DNA of 64,000 bases, taken from contig JAPWKE010000002.1 in the NCBI GenBank assembly GCA_028283655.1, positions 102,501 through 166,500 of the forward strand, in the 5' to 3' direction. Below are positions 49,757-61,847 of the stretch, piece after piece. How positions within the stretch are numbered: position 1 is the stretch's first letter; each line of letters starts with the position of its first letter. The DNA is from Acidobacteriaceae bacterium. GTDB taxonomy: Bacteria; Acidobacteriota; Terriglobia; Terriglobales; Acidobacteriaceae. The position numbers were made by a program, and so were the translations under genes. Below the pieces are notes generated by a model. That model saw only the letters and a program-made list of their open reading frames with translations, was not told the DNA's origin and searched no databases.

Positions 49757-50567
49757 GGTCGAACTCCTGATATCTCTGGTGGCCGGGCAAACGCCCGTTG
49801 GCGGAAGGGTTCGTGCGCGCGGTCCAGAACCACAGCGCGACCCCCACCAGCGCTCCAGTCAGCGCGAAAAACTGCCCCGGGTCGAGCGGCAGTGTTAACT
49901 CCTGTGATGCTGGCTGACGGAAAAAGCCAAGCAGAAAACTTCCCGTACTCCCGAGCAACAACCCCAGCGCGGCCACGGATCCTGCGTGCGAGCGGGGCAG
50001 CTTCAGGCGCCCCCAAAGCAGCCCTAACAGCAGCAAAGCGCCTGCAGCGGCATAGAGTTGCACCGGATGCGTATGGCCCAGCATCGTGTCGCCTGTTGCC
50101 ACAATGCCCCAGGGTAGGGTGGTTGGCATTCCGCCCTCCGTGCCTTCGAAGAAGTGTCCCACGCTCAAGAATGCACAGCCCAAAGCCACGCACGGGGCCC
50201 ACGCATCGAGTGCGCGAAGCAGCGGAACACGCTTCCAGCGCAGCCAGAGCAGCGTTGCGGCCGCTGTCAGCAGCAGTCCGCTATAGGTGATGGAAGGCAG
50301 TTGCAGTACCAACATAGGTACCGCACGAAAGATGTCCAGATGTCCCAGGACCAGCAGGAGGCGGGAGATCACAAACGCTGCCGCGACGGCAAAGACGCCC
50401 GCATCCCACAAGCGATTGCGGTCCACCCCGGCCAGTGGAGCAGAGCGTTGGGAGCCCGCCAGCCCGGCGATCAAGCCTGCCGTGGCAAAGAGAGCAAAGA
50501 GGGGGAAACGCAGCGGGCCAAAGCCGATGGTTCCTGGAAGTTCGGTCTGTAGGTGGGGTGCAAACAT
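49746..50567 (-). CDS. Divergent Lgt-like (prolipoprotein diacylglyceryl transferase family) membrane protein
   Basis: 273 aa with about seven hydrophobic helices. TEGGMPTTLPWGI, GHTHPVQLYAAA and FLLGFFRQP match the spacing of Lgt motifs. The core GRxGN-type motif is replaced (ALGCAFLSVGHFFEG), a His normally in the SFHGG motif is replaced by TYSG, and the R-x3-E before FFRQP is not conserved. It may be a paralog that has lost or changed activity. It overlaps the RluA gene by 11 bp. AGAAGG lies 7 nt before ATG 50567. Confidence 0.72.
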   Translation of the reverse strand: MFAPHLQTELPGTIGFGPLRFPLFALFATAGLIAGLAGSQRSAPLAGVDRNRLWDAGVFAVAAAFVISRLLLVLGHLDIFRAVPMLVLQLPSITYSGLLLTAAATLLWLRWKRVPLLRALDAWAPCVALGCAFLSVGHFFEGTEGGMPTTLPWGIVATGDTMLGHTHPVQLYAAAGALLLLGLLWGRLKLPRSHAGSVAALGLLLGSTGSFLLGFFRQPASQELTLPLDPGQFFALTGALVGVALWFWTARTNPSANGRLPGHQRYQEFDHAK

Positions 50568-50986
50568 CGTAAGCCTTCTCTTGAGGATAGCTGCTCCGGC
50601 TGAAGCATCGGCAAGAGCGAACGGACGCGTCGTGAACTTAGATAAAAGTGAGGTGAATTAGTGCGGATTTATTCGGTTTCTAATTCGGACTAATTTGGAC
50701 GGAATTTACGTCACCGTTTTGCGGTAGCAAAATGGGAGAACAAGGTTCATAGCCGCATAAAACCTGTACCTCTACGCACACCGCGAGACTGCGCGTTCGC
50801 AGAGAATACATTCAAGGTTTTATGACGGCGCGAGTATCGCACTGCAGTGACGCCGATCACTCAAAGCGGCGTTTTGTGACTGCTATACTCAAGTTCTCAA
50901 AAGCATGTTTTTCTTGGGTCGGTAAGAGTTCTGTACGGCCCAACCCTTTTGATTCAGGTTTTCGAAGAGGAAGCAGGAACGCACTC
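50568..50986. other. Divergent intergenic region before the complex III cluster
   Basis: The 419 bp are more AT-rich than their surroundings and code for nothing convincing, although a frame runs in from 50822 to actA. They contain loosely repeated TTCGG and CTAATT motifs at 50660-50715 and should hold the promoters of the Lgt-like gene and the respiratory operon. A TGCTATACT box is at 50881. Confidence 0.5.
50881..50889 (+). promoter_or_regulatory. Extended -10 promoter candidate for the respiratory operon
   Basis: TGCTATACT matches the extended -10 form TGnTATAAT. No -35 box is visible at the right distance. It lies 98 bp upstream of ATG 50987, leaving a leader of about 90 nt. Confidence 0.4.
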
Positions 50987-51879
50987 ATGGCGCAAGTTTT
51001 TGACCGCAGTTCGAACGCACTGGCTCGCGCGAGCCTGGTGTTGACGGGCTTGATCGTCATCGCGCTCGGTGTGGCACTCGACCAGTTGCAGCGCTCCCCC
51101 TGGGTGACGCGTCAAGGTCAGAGGGCCGACCAGCCCGTCCCGTTCAGCCACAAGCACCACGTAGAGGGGCTTGGGCTCCAGTGTCAGTACTGCCACACGT
51201 CGGTAGAGAAGAGCTCCTATGCGGGCATTCCTCCGACGAAGACGTGCATGAACTGCCACTCGGAGATTTGGACAAACGCCGAGCTCCTTGAGCCGGTTCG
51301 TCATAGCTGGGCAACCGGCGAGTCGATCAAGTGGATTCGCGTCCACGATCTTCCGGACTATGTTTACTTCAACCACGAAATCCACGTGAACAAGGGCATC
51401 GGCTGCGCAAGCTGCCACGGCCGAGTGGATGAAATGCCGTTGATGTACGAAGAGAACACGCTCCAGATGGAGTGGTGCTTGAACTGCCACCGTAACCCGG
51501 CCAAGAACCTTCGCCCCACCAGCGAGATCTACAACATGGCGTGGGCTGGTCCTTCGAGCTCCAATCCAGTTTGGTGCACCACGACCGGCAAGGCGGGTCC
51601 CACGGCTGGCGCAGTCAACTGCGTGACCAACGACCCGGCGGTTGGTAAAAACCCCGAGATCGCGATGCTGCAGAAGACGGCAGGTTCTCCGATCATTGGC
51701 GGAAACACCAATCCCATCCCTGAGACTGGTGTTGGCGAGACCTTCTCCGATGCACCGCAGCTCGCGCTGCCGGCCAGCTATCAGAAGTTCACCAACCAGA
51801 TTGACCTTGGCCACTACCTGATGGACAAGTACCACATCCGCACAGCGAACGAGCTTTCGAGCTGCGAGGTGTGCCACCG

Positions 51880-51883
<4 letters not shown>
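50987..51883 (+). CDS. actA: Alternative complex III subunit ActA, pentahaem cytochrome c
   Basis: 298 aa from ATG 50987; GCAGGAA lies 7-13 nt upstream. One N-terminal membrane helix (about 13-30) anchors the protein. Five CxxCH haem sites follow: CQYCH, CMNCH, CASCH, CLNCH and CEVCH. Five haems plus an N-terminal anchor is the ActA design of alternative complex III, which oxidises menaquinol or other quinols in place of cytochrome bc1. The stop overlaps actB (ATGA). An open frame upstream to 50822 is not used. Confidence 0.93.
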
Positions 51884-54990
<3,107 letters not shown>

Positions 54991-54991
54991 T

Positions 54992-56425
54992 ATGGCGACC
55001 CACGGACCGCTGCACGATCCAGACATGGTCGATCCGCGAACCGGCGAATATGCCGTCGTCGCGCCCGGCCACAACTTCACGAGCGTAACGCAGAAGATCG
55101 CGGGCATCGTTCTGACGGCGAACACCCCGATCGCTTGGATCGGCGGCCTGCTCTTTGCCGCTACCATCGCGCTGGGTGTTGTTGCCGGCGTGACGTGGCT
55201 GGTGCTCAAGGGTGTCGGCATCTGGGGCATCACGATGCCCGTTGCCTGGGGCTTCGCGATCATCAACTTCGTTTGGTGGATCGGTATCGGCCACGCCGGT
55301 ACGCTGATCTCGGCGATTCTGCTGCTCTTCAAGCAGACCTGGCGTAACTCGATCAACCGATTCGCGGAAGCGATGACGATCTTCGCCGTATGCTGCGCTG
55401 GTATCTACCCGCTGCTGCACGTCGGTCGTCCCTGGCTGGGTTACTGGCTGCTGCCGTATCCGAACACCATGAACATGTGGCCGCAGTTCCGCTCGCCGCT
55501 GGCATGGGACGTCTTCGCGGTTTCCACCTACGCGACGATCTCGGTAGTGTTCTGGTACATCGGTATGGTTCCTGACTTTGGCACGCTTCGTGACCGCGCA
55601 GTGAACCCGATCGCCAAGTACTTCTACGGCATGCTGTCGCTCGGCTGGCGCGGTTCCACCCGCCACTGGATCCGGTATGAGACGGCTTCGCTGCTGCTCG
55701 CTGGCCTGTCGACGCCACTGGTGCTCTCGGTGCACACCACCATCTCCTTCGACTTTGCGGTCGCTGCGATGGCTGGCTGGCACACCACGATCTTCCCGCC
55801 CTACTTCGTAGCCGGCGCTGTGTACTCCGGTTTCGCGATGGTGCTCACCCTGGCCATCCCGATCCGCAAGTTCTACCACCTCGAAGACCTCGTCACCGAG
55901 CGTCACCTCGACAACATGGCGAAGGTCATGCTGGCGACGGGTTCCATCGTCGCCTACGGCTACGGCATGGAAGTCTTCATGAGCTGGTACTCGGCATCGC
56001 ACTGGGAGTTCTTCATGATGTGGAACCGTATGTTCGGGCCGATTGGCTGGGCGTACTGGATGCTCATCCTGACGAACATCGCTATCCCGCTGACGACGCT
56101 CTGGTCGCGTAAGCTTCGTACCAACGTGCTGTACCTGTTCATTCTCAGCTTCATCGTGAACATCGGTATGTGGTTCGAGCGCTTCGTGATCGTTGTCACC
56201 ACGCTGTACCGCGACTACCTGCCCTCCAGCTGGGGTACGTACCGCGCGACGAAGTGGGATTACATCCTCTTCATCGGCACATGGGGTATGTTCACGGTTC
56301 TGTTCCTGCTCTTTGCCCGCATCGCTCCGATGATCCCGATGTCGGAAATCAAGATGATTCTGCCGCAGACCAAGGTGAATCATGGCGGCACGAACGCAGA
56401 GACTGTTGTTGAGGAGACGATCTAG
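54992..56425 (+). CDS. actC: Alternative complex III subunit ActC, NrfD/PsrC-family quinol-binding protein
   Basis: 477 aa from ATG 54992, one base after the actB stop. About ten transmembrane helices with the NrfD-like pattern (AGTLISAILLLFKQTWRNSINRFAEAMTIFAV, SVHTTISFDFAVAAMAGWHTTIFPPYFVAGAVYSG). The conserved His near SVHTTI and Asp in SFDFA are typical of ActC, which contributes the quinol site. A TTG at 54983 is an alternative start but would overlap actB. Confidence 0.93.
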   Translation: MATHGPLHDPDMVDPRTGEYAVVAPGHNFTSVTQKIAGIVLTANTPIAWIGGLLFAATIALGVVAGVTWLVLKGVGIWGITMPVAWGFAIINFVWWIGIGHAGTLISAILLLFKQTWRNSINRFAEAMTIFAVCCAGIYPLLHVGRPWLGYWLLPYPNTMNMWPQFRSPLAWDVFAVSTYATISVVFWYIGMVPDFGTLRDRAVNPIAKYFYGMLSLGWRGSTRHWIRYETASLLLAGLSTPLVLSVHTTISFDFAVAAMAGWHTTIFPPYFVAGAVYSGFAMVLTLAIPIRKFYHLEDLVTERHLDNMAKVMLATGSIVAYGYGMEVFMSWYSASHWEFFMMWNRMFGPIGWAYWMLILTNIAIPLTTLWSRKLRTNVLYLFILSFIVNIGMWFERFVIVVTTLYRDYLPSSWGTYRATKWDYILFIGTWGMFTVLFLLFARIAPMIPMSEIKMILPQTKVNHGGTNAETVVEETI

Positions 56426-56427
56426 CC

Positions 56428-56970
56428 ATGCCAGTCAAAGAAGGTATCTACGGTATGATCGCCGAGTTCAACACTCCGAGTGAGCTCGTGCATGCTACGG
56501 AAATGGCCACCCGCGAAGGCTACAGCCGGATGGAGTGCTACACGCCCTATCCGGTGGAAGAAGCCGCAGAAGCGCTGGGTTTCCACAAGAATCGAGTTCC
56601 CTTGATGTGCCTCATCGGCGGCATCATGGGTTTGCTCACCGGCTACGGCCTTGAAGTGTGGCTGAACGTCTGGGCTTATCCGCTCAACATCGCAGGTCGT
56701 CCGCTGTTCTCGTGGCCCGCGTTTGTTATCCCGGGGTATGAGTGGACGATTCTCTTCGCGGGGCTTTCGACCGCGTTTGGAATGCTGGCACAGTGCGGTC
56801 TTCCGCAGCTGTACCACCCGCTCTTCAACGCTCCGAACTTCCGCAGCGGTGCACTGAACGATAAGTTCTTTCTCTGCCTGGAAGCCTACGATCCGAAGTT
56901 TTCTCCAACCGCAACGCGTGAGTTCCTCGAGAGCTTCTCGCCGGTTTCGGTGGTGGAGGTAGATCTGTAA
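56428..56970 (+). CDS. actD: Alternative complex III subunit ActD (DUF3341)
   Basis: 180 aa. KEGIYGMIAEFNTPSELVHATEMATREGYSRMECYTPYPVE at the N-terminus is the DUF3341 pattern, followed by two helices (about 57-80 and 100-128) and a short cytoplasmic end. ActD is a peripheral/integral partner of ActC in the complex. It begins 2 bp after the actC stop and overlaps the first possible actE start by one base. Confidence 0.92.
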   Translation: MPVKEGIYGMIAEFNTPSELVHATEMATREGYSRMECYTPYPVEEAAEALGFHKNRVPLMCLIGGIMGLLTGYGLEVWLNVWAYPLNIAGRPLFSWPAFVIPGYEWTILFAGLSTAFGMLAQCGLPQLYHPLFNAPNFRSGALNDKFFLCLEAYDPKFSPTATREFLESFSPVSVVEVDL

Positions 56971-56999
56971 TGCAGGCAAGAGGGAAACAGGGAGACGCA

Positions 57000-57740
57000 A
57001 TGCAGGTAACCCGCCCAGCAACGGCTCTGGTGGCAATGACCGCGATCCTCGCGCTCGCTGGCTGCCGCCAGGACATGCACGATCAGCCGAAGTTCTTTCC
57101 GCAGCGCGGAACGAGCTTCTACGCTGACGGCCGCTCGGCCCGCCCGCAGGTGGAAAACACCGTCGGTCGCGATGAGTTGCACGATTCGTACTTTGCTACC
57201 GGTTTGATCGATGGCAAGGAAGGCGACGGCCTGCCGATTCCGCTCACCCCGCAGACGATTGCGCGCGGTCAGGAGCGTTACAACGTGTACTGCACGCCGT
57301 GCCACTCGCGTGTTGGTAACGGTGAAGGCATGATCGTTCAGCGTGGCTACCGCCCGGCAGGTGATTTTCACACCGACCGTATGCGGAACGCTCCGCTCGG
57401 CCACTTCTTCGCTGTCATGACGAACGGTTACGGCGCAATGCCTGATTACGCCGCACAGGTTTCGGTGCAGGATCGTTGGGCGATTGCAGCCTACATCCGC
57501 GCGCTGCAGTTGAGTCAGGATGCCAAGCCTTCGGACGTTCCGGCAGGAGAGCACGTGCAGGATCTGCATGAACTCGCCAAGGAACAGGGGATGCCTCCGG
57601 GGTTTGCGGATAGCTGGGAGCTGCCGAAGACTGCGGTGTACGGTACGCCGAACGGTCAAGACAACGGTATTCCGGGGCAGGGAACGGCAAAAGCTGCCCC
57701 CGCTGAAGCTACGGCTCCGGCAACGGGCGCAGCAAAGTAA
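57000..57740 (+). CDS. actE: Alternative complex III subunit ActE, monohaem cytochrome c lipoprotein
   Basis: 246 aa from ATG 57000, favoured by GGGAG upstream; ATG 56970 (overlapping actD) is possible. The lipobox LALAGC gives a lipidated Cys near residue 22. One haem site, CTPCH, lies near 98-102, and the sixth ligand is probably Met in NGYGAMPDYA. An Ala/Pro-rich tail follows. It matches ActE, the membrane-bound monohaem cytochrome that can pass electrons onward to the oxidase. Confidence 0.92.
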   Translation: MQVTRPATALVAMTAILALAGCRQDMHDQPKFFPQRGTSFYADGRSARPQVENTVGRDELHDSYFATGLIDGKEGDGLPIPLTPQTIARGQERYNVYCTPCHSRVGNGEGMIVQRGYRPAGDFHTDRMRNAPLGHFFAVMTNGYGAMPDYAAQVSVQDRWAIAAYIRALQLSQDAKPSDVPAGEHVQDLHELAKEQGMPPGFADSWELPKTAVYGTPNGQDNGIPGQGTAKAAPAEATAPATGAAK

Positions 57741-57805
57741 GCTGCCTCCGGTTTTGGGATTGGATTTGAACGCTGAGAAGCTGAAACAGAAAGCGACGAC
57801 GACGC

Positions 57806-59128
57806 ATGGCTCATGAACTCGGACATCACGAAGCGCAACACCACGGCCCGCGTGCCTTGCCGGCAACGCTGACGGCGCCGCCGGTGGTCGCCGCCTGGCG
57901 CACGCGCGCAGCGATCGTTGCTGCGGTCTTTACGCTGGCCTCGCTGGTCTTCCTTGTGCTGCCTGGGCAGCGCATGCACCTCCTCCGCGCCTACCTGGCG
58001 GGCTTTATGCTCTGCTTCAACCTGCTTGGCGGCGCAATGGCTTTCCTGATGGTGCAGTACGTCTCCGGCGGTAAGTGGGGCCACATCCTGCGCCGTCCGC
58101 TCGAGGCCATGACCCGCACCTGGTGGTTGATCGCGGTCATGATCCTGCCCATCATGTTCTTCATGAAGCACCTGTACCTGTGGGCGATGTACACCACACC
58201 TCAGGCCTCGATGAATGCCTGGCACAACGGCTGGATTACGCAGGAAGAGCACCTCGACCTCAACTACCGTCATGTCATGCTGGCACGCACGTCGGCTATC
58301 GTGCAGACGGTTATTGTGCTCGGCTTCATGGGCCTCGTAATCTTCCTGCTCAACAAGTGGTCGATTGATCGCGATGCCGACCCCCAGGCTGGTACCCCCG
58401 CAAGCTACAAGCGCTGGCGCATCAAGTTCGAAAACCTTTCCGGTCCCTCGATCCTGCTCTACGTCATTCTGATGACGGACTTCGTGATCGTCTGGGTCAA
58501 GTCGCTTGATCTGATCTGGGCTTCCTCAGTCTTTGGTCTGCAGTTTCTTGTGGCTCAGGGCTACGCGGTCCTCGCCGTCGCAGTTCTTACGCTGCTCCTG
58601 CTTTCGAAGTACGAGCCGATCAAGACGCTCTTCCGCATGACCGAACAGCATGACATCGCCAAGCTGATGTTTGCGTTCACCATGCTGAACATCTACCTCA
58701 CGTTCGCCGAGTTCCTGATCATCTGGTCGGGCAACATCCCCGACGAGTTGTACTACTACCTGAAGCGCATTCATGGCGGCTGGTGGACGATCTGCACGGC
58801 AGATGTCATCCTGCACTGGGTCATCCCGTTCTGCCTGCTGCTAGGTCGCGACATCAAGCGCAATAAGGGCAAGCTGAAGTGGGTTTGCATCATCATGCTC
58901 ACGGCTCGCCTGGTAGACATTTTCTGGCTGATCTGCCCGTCCTTCAAGGACCAGGCTGAGCACCTTCGTCTGGCCGGTAACCTGGGCATCCTCGCCTACG
59001 TCACCGTCCCCGTCGGCATGCTGGCAATCTGGATGACGCTGTACCTCACCAATCTTATGCAGCGCCCTCTGTTGAACTTGAACGATCCGCATACGGAAGA
59101 ACTGTTGGAGCCGGAACATGCCCACTAA
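57806..59128 (+). CDS. actF: Alternative complex III subunit ActF
   Basis: 440 aa with about ten hydrophobic helices and no haem site. HKLYLWAM-like KHLYLWAMYTT, YVILMTDFVIVWVKSLD and HWVIPFCLLLGRDIKRN are typical of ActF, the second NrfD-related membrane subunit. The gap after actE is 65 bp. The stop overlaps the next gene by 11 bp. Confidence 0.92.
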   Translation: MAHELGHHEAQHHGPRALPATLTAPPVVAAWRTRAAIVAAVFTLASLVFLVLPGQRMHLLRAYLAGFMLCFNLLGGAMAFLMVQYVSGGKWGHILRRPLEAMTRTWWLIAVMILPIMFFMKHLYLWAMYTTPQASMNAWHNGWITQEEHLDLNYRHVMLARTSAIVQTVIVLGFMGLVIFLLNKWSIDRDADPQAGTPASYKRWRIKFENLSGPSILLYVILMTDFVIVWVKSLDLIWASSVFGLQFLVAQGYAVLAVAVLTLLLLSKYEPIKTLFRMTEQHDIAKLMFAFTMLNIYLTFAEFLIIWSGNIPDELYYYLKRIHGGWWTICTADVILHWVIPFCLLLGRDIKRNKGKLKWVCIIMLTARLVDIFWLICPSFKDQAEHLRLAGNLGILAYVTVPVGMLAIWMTLYLTNLMQRPLLNLNDPHTEELLEPEHAH

Positions 59129-59804
59129 AGGACACGAAGGACACGACGCAGGCAAGCCGGAAGGAGTGGTCGCTCATCCGCAGGACCCTTATGTCCGCGA
59201 TTCCGACCACCCCGGCTACGAAACTCAGGACGTCAACGTCAGCGGCATTGCAACATTCATCGCCGGCATGGCGGGCTTCATCTTCGTCTTCTTCATCTTC
59301 TGCTTCTTCATGGGCAAGGCGATCAACTACGCTCTGCAGAAGCAGGACGGCCCTCGCGACAAGTGGCACCAGTCGCACGGCAACATGGGCGAGACGCCAG
59401 CCGGTGAGAAGCGCGAGAACCTGAAGGCAAACGCAACGATGGAGCAGGAACAGCTTGCTACCGTAGCTAAATCCTTCCCTGGTCCCCGTCTTGAAACCGA
59501 CGACGGCAACCAGGATACGGCTGACCTTCACGCACGTGAGGACCTGCTGCTCGAGAACTACTCGTCGGCAAAGGATCTTCCCGCCGGCGCAGTTCGCATC
59601 CCGATTGACCGTGCAATGCAGTTGATCGTGCAGCGTGGATTGCCGAAGGCAGCCAACATGCAGGGCCCGCACAAGCTGATGGTGGGAGAAGATCCCCACA
59701 CCGTTCAGGCTCCTTTGACCGATGGCTTTGCCCGTACCGGTTACGAGCTGGACACCATCAAGTCTCGCGAGCAGAGGCTTGAGTTTGAGCACGCAGAGAA
59801 GTAA
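59118..59804 (+). CDS. Unnamed small membrane protein of the complex III cluster
   Basis: 228 aa. The N-terminal 40 residues are polar and His-rich. One helix (about 43-70: IATFIAGMAGFIFVFFIFCFFMG) is followed by a 155-residue soluble region rich in charged residues, with GAVRIPIDRAMQLIVQRGLPKA near 155-176. That last segment resembles a motif seen in oxidase-associated proteins. The gene overlaps actF by 11 bp and precedes sco, so it is surely expressed with the complex. It is a candidate extra or assembly subunit; I cannot name it. Confidence 0.78.
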   Translation: MPTKGHEGHDAGKPEGVVAHPQDPYVRDSDHPGYETQDVNVSGIATFIAGMAGFIFVFFIFCFFMGKAINYALQKQDGPRDKWHQSHGNMGETPAGEKRENLKANATMEQEQLATVAKSFPGPRLETDDGNQDTADLHAREDLLLENYSSAKDLPAGAVRIPIDRAMQLIVQRGLPKAANMQGPHKLMVGEDPHTVQAPLTDGFARTGYELDTIKSREQRLEFEHAEK

Positions 59805-59840
59805 ACGTAGCAAGCTGTACCACCAGGCAGGAGAGTAAAG

Positions 59841-60782
59841 ATGTTGAGCATGAGCACAATTCGAAAGAGGATCGGTCGACAGCTTGTCGCTGGCCTCGGT
59901 GCGCTCATGCTGGCAGCTTTAGTTCTTCCTGCTGCGGCGCAGGTAACGGGATACGCTGATAAGTCCATGGGGGAAAACCGTGGAGACCAGCTTCCGAATA
60001 TCCTGCAAAAGGTCGCTGTCACGCAGCATCTGAATGGTCAGTTGCCGCTCGATGCCAAGATGGTGGACGATCACGGCAAGGATGTAACGCTTGGTCAGTA
60101 CTTCGACGGTAAGCACCCGGCGATTGTCACGACGATCTATTACAACTGCCCGATGCTTTGCTCGGAAGAGTTGGATGGTTTGGCTGCAGCGCTTGAGATG
60201 GTTCATCTGGTTCCTGGGAAGGACTTCCAGATCGTGGTCGTTTCCATCGACCCGAGTGAAACGCCTCAGACGGCAGCGGCTAAGAAGGCGTTCTACCTCA
60301 AGCGGTACGGTCATCCTGAGACGGCAGACGGCTGGCACTTCCTGACAGCACAGAAACCTGCGATCGACGCCATGACCAAGGCAATCGGTTTTGGTTATGT
60401 CCGCGTCCCCGGACCGGATGGCCGTCTGACGCAGTTTGCTCATGCAAGCTCTATCGAAATTGCAACGCCGGAAGGCAAGTTGGCCCAGTACTACCTTGGC
60501 GTGGAGTACTCGCCCAAGGACATACTGCTCGGGCTGATCGATGCCAGCGGCAACAAGATCGGGTCACCGGTAGCAAACATTTTGACGTACTGCTACCACT
60601 ATGACCCGTCAATCAACAAGCACTCGCTCATAGTGGCGCGAGTGGTCCAGCTGGGCGGCATGATGACAGTCGCTGGCTTAGGTGGATTCATGTTTGTCAT
60701 GTTTCGCAGAGACCTGAAACTGGGTCGCGAGCAGGATCAAGATCTACCGGACGATGAAGAAAACAAACGGCGGAATGGATAA
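59841..60782 (+). CDS. SCO1/SenC-family copper chaperone
   Basis: 313 aa; GGAG lies about 10 nt before ATG 59841. A signal peptide is followed by a thioredoxin-fold domain (about 60-225) with copper ligands CPMLC near 103-107 and His in AHASSIE near 200. A C-terminal helix (about 268-290) anchors it to the membrane, unlike the more common N-terminal anchor. SCO delivers copper to the CuA centre of cytochrome c oxidase subunit II, encoded next. Confidence 0.93.
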   Translation: MLSMSTIRKRIGRQLVAGLGALMLAALVLPAAAQVTGYADKSMGENRGDQLPNILQKVAVTQHLNGQLPLDAKMVDDHGKDVTLGQYFDGKHPAIVTTIYYNCPMLCSEELDGLAAALEMVHLVPGKDFQIVVVSIDPSETPQTAAAKKAFYLKRYGHPETADGWHFLTAQKPAIDAMTKAIGFGYVRVPGPDGRLTQFAHASSIEIATPEGKLAQYYLGVEYSPKDILLGLIDASGNKIGSPVANILTYCYHYDPSINKHSLIVARVVQLGGMMTVAGLGGFMFVMFRRDLKLGREQDQDLPDDEENKRRNG

Positions 60783-60790
60783 GGCGAACG

Positions 60791-61843
60791 ATGGGAATTA
60801 GTCCAGTACTTTGGCAATTTTTGGTGAATTGGCTGCACAGCTCAGCGTTATTTCCGACTGAGGCATCCACCATTGCGCCATACACCGACGCGCTCTACTT
60901 CTTTCTGATTGGAATGACCATCTTTGGTGTCGTTCTGGTCGGAGCGCTGGTCACTGTCTTCTCGCTCAAGTACCGTCGCGAGAAGCATCCTGTAGCTGTG
61001 CAGATTGAAGGCTCCACGTTGCTTGAAGCAACCTGGACCATCATCCCGCTGGCCATCTTCCTCGTCACGTTTGTGTGGGGTGCGCTGCTGTATTTCCGCA
61101 TCTACAACCCTCCTGCAAACTCGATGAACATCTATGTTGTCGGCAAGCAGTGGATGTGGAAGGCCGAGCACCCGGGCGGGCAGCACGAGATCAACGCGCT
61201 GCATATCCCCATCGGCCAGCCCGTACAGCTCACGATGATCTCGCAGGACGTTTTTCACTCGTTCTCGATTCCTGACTTCCGCGTCAAGCGCGAAGTGATC
61301 CCGGGCCGTTATACGACGGTTTGGTTCCAGGCTACGCAGACCGGCAAGTTCCACATCTTCTGCACGCAGTACTGCGGAACGCTCCACTCGGGCATGATCG
61401 GCGAAGTAACAGCGATGACCCCGGCGGACTACCAGAAGTGGCTCTCTGAGTCGACCTCCGGTATGAGCCTTGCGCAAAATGGTGAGCGTCTCTTCGCTTC
61501 GCTTGGTTGCATCCAGTGCCACAGCGGCAACGCAGCTTCGCGCGGTCCGAACCTCGCTGGTGTCTACGGCTCCAAGCTCACACTCACCAACGGCCAACAG
61601 GTCACGGTAAACGATGCATACCTGCGTGATGCGATTTTGAATCCGAGCGAGCATGTTACCGCTGGCTTCTCTCCCATCATGCCGACATACCAGGGACAGG
61701 TTTCCGAAGACGGTCTGATCGATCTGGTGGAATACATTAAGAACATGCAGTCCAATTACCGGGTTCATCAGACTCTGATGACGTCTGATAGTGATAAGGC
61801 TGCCCCGACAACGCCCACCACGGGCACAACGCAGGAACGGTGA
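60791..61843 (+). CDS. coxB: Cytochrome c oxidase subunit II, caa3 type with fused cytochrome c
   Basis: 350 aa. Two N-terminal helices (about 35-62 and 78-102) are followed by a cupredoxin domain. CuA ligands are His in VFHSF and the [12 protein letters not shown] cluster (C-x3-C-x3-H-x2-M) near 192-203. A C-terminal cytochrome c domain (about 220-330) has CIQCH. The fused haem c marks it as a caa3-type oxidase fed directly from the complex III cytochromes. It begins 8 bp after sco. Confidence 0.95.
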   Translation: MGISPVLWQFLVNWLHSSALFPTEASTIAPYTDALYFFLIGMTIFGVVLVGALVTVFSLKYRREKHPVAVQIEGSTLLEATWTIIPLAIFLVTFVWGALLYFRIYNPPANSMNIYVVGKQWMWKAEHPGGQHEINALHIPIGQPVQLTMISQDVFHSFSIPDFRVKREVIPGRYTTVWFQATQTGKFHIFCTQYCGTLHSGMIGEVTAMTPADYQKWLSESTSGMSLAQNGERLFASLGCIQCHSGNAASRGPNLAGVYGSKLTLTNGQQVTVNDAYLRDAILNPSEHVTAGFSPIMPTYQGQVSEDGLIDLVEYIKNMQSNYRVHQTLMTSDSDKAAPTTPTTGTTQER

Positions 61844-61847
61844 AGCC

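Noticed and set aside
50822-50986. 55-residue extension of ActA
   Set aside because: The extension has no hydrophobic or conserved sequence, and a ribosome site plus the membrane anchor place the start at 50987.
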